Shown piece by piece: positions 61,288 through 64,000 of a DNA stretch of 64,000 bases. Within the stretch, counting starts at the first letter, position 1. Each line of letters opens with the position of its first letter. The notes under the pieces were generated by a model, which did not search any database, was not told where the DNA came from, and saw only the letters and a program-made list of their open reading frames with translations. Both the position numbers and the translations under genes were made by a program. Source of the DNA: Owenweeksia hongkongensis DSM 17368 (GTDB taxonomy: Bacteria; Bacteroidota; Bacteroidia; Flavobacteriales; Schleiferiaceae); contig CAMBEZ010000007.1 of assembly GCA_945865885.1 (NCBI GenBank), positions 1 through 64,000 on the forward strand, in the 5' to 3' direction.

Positions 61288-62067
61288 ATGAACCAACCCA
61301 TTGACGTCCAACACCTCGACGGTGTGTGCCTCATTACCTTAAACCGCCCGGACAAGTTCAACAGCTTCAACCGGGAGCAGGCCCTGGCGCTGCAAGAGGC
61401 CCTGCGCGCAGCCAACGAAGACCCCGCCGCGCGCTGCGTCTTGCTGACGGGTGGCGGCAAGGCCTTTTGTGCCGGACAGGATTTGGGGGAAGCCATTGAT
61501 CCCGCCGGACCCGGAATGCGCACCATTTTGACCGAGCACTACAATCCCTTGGTGCTGCAAATTCGCGCTTTGAGCAAGCCCGTAGTGGCCGCCGTCAACG
61601 GAGTTGCTGCTGGAGCAGGAGCCAGTTTGGCTTTGGTGTGCGACGTGGTGGTGGCGTCGGATAAGGCATCGTTTGTGCAGGCGTTTACCAGTATTGGCTT
61701 GATTCCGGATTCGGGAGGCACGCTGACGTTGCCGCGCTTGATCGGTTTTGGTCGGGCCAGTGCCACCATGCTTCTGGGGGACCGGATGACGGCGCAAGAC
61801 GCCCTCGCTGCGGGAATGGTCTATCGGGTATTTCCGGCCGACTCCTTCGCGGAAGATGCGTTGAACGTAGCGCGCGAGTTGGCCCAGCGGCCCACGCGGG
61901 CACTCGCTTTGGTCAAGGAAGCGCTCAACGCTTCTGTATTTGCCAACCTGGAGGCCCAGCTGCATACGGAGTTGCATTTGCAATTGGCAGCAGCAGAAAC
62001 CGACGACTTCAAGGAGGGCGTTGCGGCATTTCTGGAAAAAAGAACCCCAAATTTTCGCGGACACTAA
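61288..62067 (+). CDS. paaG: Enoyl-CoA hydratase/isomerase, probable PaaG
   Basis: 259 residues of the crotonase fold. [16 protein letters not shown] forms the oxyanion-hole region, and [22 protein letters not shown] is the second strand-turn. [19 protein letters not shown] carries the PaaG-like Asp in place of one of the hydratase Glu residues. PaaG isomerises ring-1,2-epoxyphenylacetyl-CoA to the oxepin. Context in the paa locus supports this, though a generic enoyl-CoA hydratase cannot be excluded. The ATG at 61288 is preferred over a TTG at 61267. Confidence 0.87.
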   Translation: MNQPIDVQHLDGVCLITLNRPDKFNSFNREQALALQEALRAANEDPAARCVLLTGGGKAFCAGQDLGEAIDPAGPGMRTILTEHYNPLVLQIRALSKPVVAAVNGVAAGAGASLALVCDVVVASDKASFVQAFTSIGLIPDSGGTLTLPRLIGFGRASATMLLGDRMTAQDALAAGMVYRVFPADSFAEDALNVARELAQRPTRALALVKEALNASVFANLEAQLHTELHLQLAAAETDDFKEGVAAFLEKRTPNFRGH

Positions 62068-62080
62068 CCGTTCCCCCCAC

Positions 62081-63223
62081 ATGAAAGTAATCGTAATAGG
62101 AGCCGGCGCCATGGGGTCCGGCATCGCTCAAGTTTTGGCCCAAGCAGGCGAGTCTGTGGTGGTGTACGACACCAAGCCGGAAATGCTGACGAAGTCGGCC
62201 CAACGGCTGGCTCAGACGTTGGAAACCCTGGTTGCCAAGGGGAAATTCACCCAAATTCAGGCCGACGCCCTCCACGAACGCATCCACTTCAGCGACAACC
62301 TGCGGGACGGCGAAGGTTCCGAATTGGCGATTGAGGCCATTTACGAAAACCTGGAGGCCAAGCGTTCGGTGTTCCGAATTCTGGACGATTTGTTGCCGGA
62401 AACCGCTGTTTTGGCCTCCAACACCAGCTCGTTGAGCATCGCCTCGTTGGCTTCTGGTATTCATCGGCCCGAACGCGTGGTGGGCTTGCACTTTTTCAAC
62501 CCCGCACCGCTGATGCCGTTGGTGGAGGTGGTGCCCTGCCTGACTACCGCGCCCAAAACGGTGGAGCGCTGTTTGGCATGGGTTGCCGGGTGGAAGAAGA
62601 CGGGAGTAGTGGCGCAAGACACGCCCGGTTTCATCGTCAACCGAGTGGCGCGTCCGTACTACGGTGAGGCCCTTCACATGGAAGAAACCCAGGTGGCGGA
62701 TCGCGCTACCATTGATTGGGCCCTAACAACCCACGGCGGATTCAAAATGGGCCCGTTCGCCCTGATGGACCTCATTGGGCACGACATCAACTACACGGTG
62801 ACGGAAACCGTTTGGAAGCAGTTCTACTACGATCCGCGCTTCCGTCCCTCCTTGGCGCAGAAACGTTTAGTGGAGGCTGGATTGCTGGGCCGCAAGACCG
62901 GTCGTGGGTTTTACGATTACCGCGAAGGGGCCGTCCAGCCGGCGCCAAACGAAGATGCTGCCTTGGCGCGAACGGTGGTCAACCGCACGTGGGCGTTGAT
63001 CATCAACGAAGCCTACGACGCTTTGTACCGAGGAGTAGCTAATGCAGAAGCAATTGACACGGCCATGAAACTGGGCGTGAACTACCCGATGGGGCCCTTT
63101 GAAAAGGCCGAACAATGGGGTTTGCACGAGGTCGTTGCCGTTTTGGACGGCATGGTGGCCGAGACCGGCGATCCGCGGTACCGCGTTTGTCCGCTTTTGC
63201 GACGGGAAGCTGGAAGCAACTGA
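62081..63223 (+). CDS. paaH: 3-hydroxyacyl-CoA dehydrogenase, probable PaaH
   Basis: 380 residues. NAD loop [19 protein letters not shown], catalytic His in [19 protein letters not shown], and [11 protein letters not shown] in between. A second copy of the C-terminal helical domain ([19 protein letters not shown]) follows the first ([19 protein letters not shown]). In phenylacetate breakdown PaaH oxidises the 3-hydroxyadipyl-CoA intermediate. It starts 13 nt after paaG. Nothing but context separates it from a general beta-oxidation enzyme. Confidence 0.87.
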   Translation: MKVIVIGAGAMGSGIAQVLAQAGESVVVYDTKPEMLTKSAQRLAQTLETLVAKGKFTQIQADALHERIHFSDNLRDGEGSELAIEAIYENLEAKRSVFRILDDLLPETAVLASNTSSLSIASLASGIHRPERVVGLHFFNPAPLMPLVEVVPCLTTAPKTVERCLAWVAGWKKTGVVAQDTPGFIVNRVARPYYGEALHMEETQVADRATIDWALTTHGGFKMGPFALMDLIGHDINYTVTETVWKQFYYDPRFRPSLAQKRLVEAGLLGRKTGRGFYDYREGAVQPAPNEDAALARTVVNRTWALIINEAYDALYRGVANAEAIDTAMKLGVNYPMGPFEKAEQWGLHEVVAVLDGMVAETGDPRYRVCPLLRREAGSN

Positions 63224-63232
63224 ACCGTGGGG

Positions 63233-63267
63233 TGATGGAGCGGCGCGGTTCCCGCGCCGCTCCATCA
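63233..63267. terminator. Very long GC-rich hairpin between convergent genes
   Basis: TGATGGAGCGGCGCGG (63233-63248) pairs perfectly over 16 bp with CCGCGCCGCTCCATCA (63252-63267) around a TTC loop. It overlaps the stop codon of the E1 beta gene. There is no T run. It probably acts as a bidirectional terminator or mRNA 3' end stabiliser. Confidence 0.65.
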
Positions 63268-64000
63268 GTACGCCAACAACTCCTCCAACGCCTGAGCCAC
63301 CTTGTCTGCATTGGGCAAAAGAGTGGCTTCCAGTATTTTATTCAACGGAATAGCGGGTACGCGAACGCTGCCCACCAAGCGTACGGGGGCGTCCAGGTGC
63401 GCAAAGCAGCGGTCTGAAATACGGCCGGCTACCGCTTGGGCAAACGTCTGGCCCACCATCTCTTCGCTCACCACCAAGCAGCGGCCGTGTGCTTGAACAC
63501 GTTCTACCACCAATTCCTCATCCCACGGAGCTAAGGTGCGCAAGTCAATTACCTCCACGCGGCCGGGCCACTTTTGTGCGGCCTCCAAACTCCAATAAAC
63601 CCCCATTCCGTAGGTCACCACAACCGCCGTCGCTACCGCTGGCTGGGGTTCCGCTTCCAAAACGCGTCTGCCCACACCAAAGGGCAAAACATAATCTTCC
63701 GACGGTTCCACCGTCTTGGCCCCTTCGGTGCCTTTTATTTTGCTCCAATACAGGCCCTTGTGCTCCAGCAGCAGAACCGGGTTGGGGTCCAAAAACGCCG
63801 CCTTCATCAAACCTTTGAGGTCCGCACCGGTGGAGGGGTACGCCACCTTAATGCCCGCAATATTCGTTACAATGCTTTCCACGCTGGAACTGTGGTACGG
63901 GCCTCCGCTGCCGTAAGCGCCAATGGGAACGCGCACCACCGCGCTCGCGGGCCACTTGCCGTTGGAGAGGTAGTAGCTTCGGGAAAGCTCGGTGAACAAC
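63265..64000 (-). CDS. 2-oxoacid dehydrogenase E1 component, beta part (partial)
   Basis: The visible 245 residues lack the N-terminus, which lies beyond the window edge. They contain a transketolase pyrimidine-domain end (VVRVPIGAYGSGGPYHSSSVES, KVAYPSTGADLKGLMKAAF) and C-terminal domain (VTYGMGVYWSLEAAQ, VEVIDLRTLAPWDEE, VSEEMVGQTFAQAVAGRI). This is E1 beta of a pyruvate or branched-chain ketoacid dehydrogenase. In many Bacteroidota it is fused to E1 alpha, which cannot be judged here. Needs lipoylated E2, linking to lipB upstream. Confidence 0.88.
   Translation of the reverse strand, partial: LFTELSRSYYLSNGKWPASAVVRVPIGAYGSGGPYHSSSVESIVTNIAGIKVAYPSTGADLKGLMKAAFLDPNPVLLLEHKGLYWSKIKGTEGAKTVEPSEDYVLPFGVGRRVLEAEPQPAVATAVVVTYGMGVYWSLEAAQKWPGRVEVIDLRTLAPWDEELVVERVQAHGRCLVVSEEMVGQTFAQAVAGRISDRCFAHLDAPVRLVGSVRVPAIPLNKILEATLLPNADKVAQALEELLAY

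Overview
The window is a dense chromosomal segment of a Bacteroidota, most likely Flavobacteriales. The evidence is: type IX secretion system (T9SS) cargo with C-terminal sorting domains, a PorZ-like T9SS component, the gliding lipoprotein GldH beside ricT and a class A PBP, an SusC-style TonB receptor with a carboxypeptidase-like N-domain, a eukaryote-like IleS, DUF4837 and TIGR02206 proteins, and -7 promoter boxes of the TAnnTTTG type instead of Shine-Dalgarno sites. Most of the window is GC-rich. The first 8 kb and the toxin-antitoxin region (9.9-12.3 kb) are visibly more AT-rich. I saw no rRNA, tRNA, CRISPR or insertion sequence.

Layout. 0.3-9.4 kb: a TonB receptor, a 1521-residue T9SS protein built on a tandem duplication, and a second T9SS protein. 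9.4-12.3 kb: a hairpin-rich spacer, a small membrane protein, hicAB, rluF and higBA. 12.4-16.4 kb: exported KatG, an XRE regulator with a DHFR-like reductase, and a 4-TM protein. 16.4-22.5 kb: secreted SGNH hydrolase, VCBS-repeat protein and beta-helix protein (all T9SS cargo), with a TIGR03032 protein and an FMN reductase. 22.6-27.4 kb: three TIGR02206 membrane paralogues, a hidden 39-codon fragment of a fourth, an AlkD-like glycosylase, a CDF metal transporter, a universal-stress-protein relic, then a flippase-dut pair. 29-40.7 kb: a long same-strand run with ridA, ileS, a DksA-like protein, lspA, an M28 peptidase, gpsA, tatA, gatA, an MltD-like transglycosylase and DUF4837. 40.7-49.5 kb: recO-porZ on minus, diverging from ricT-gldH-PBP1A-CoA transferase A/B, then a lipoprotein cytochrome. 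49.6-55.8 kb: a minus-strand group (GT39 glycosyltransferase, double-ATPase ABC protein, serine hydrolase, lipB) diverging from a GNAT-MBL pair. 55.9-63.2 kb: phenylacetate degradation (paaE diverging from paaABCD, then paaG and a paaH-like gene), interrupted by a predicted membrane-anchored protein preceded by a strong palindrome. 63.3 kb to the end: a partial ketoacid dehydrogenase E1 beta.

Genes are tightly packed, with many ATGA, TGATG or TTGA stop/start overlaps implying translational coupling. A window-wide pattern stands out: about a dozen genes carry a TAnnTTTG-like box ending only 2-6 nt (most often 4) before the start codon, which predicts leaderless mRNAs. Two divergent pairs (alkD/CDF and porZ/ricT) have only 29-31 bp between start codons, with back-to-back boxes. 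The most promising candidates for something undescribed are the membrane-anchored protein inside the paa locus, the coupled 39-residue TIGR02206 fragment, the orphan promoter-terminator unit at 29.07-29.16 kb, and the leaderless promoter architecture.
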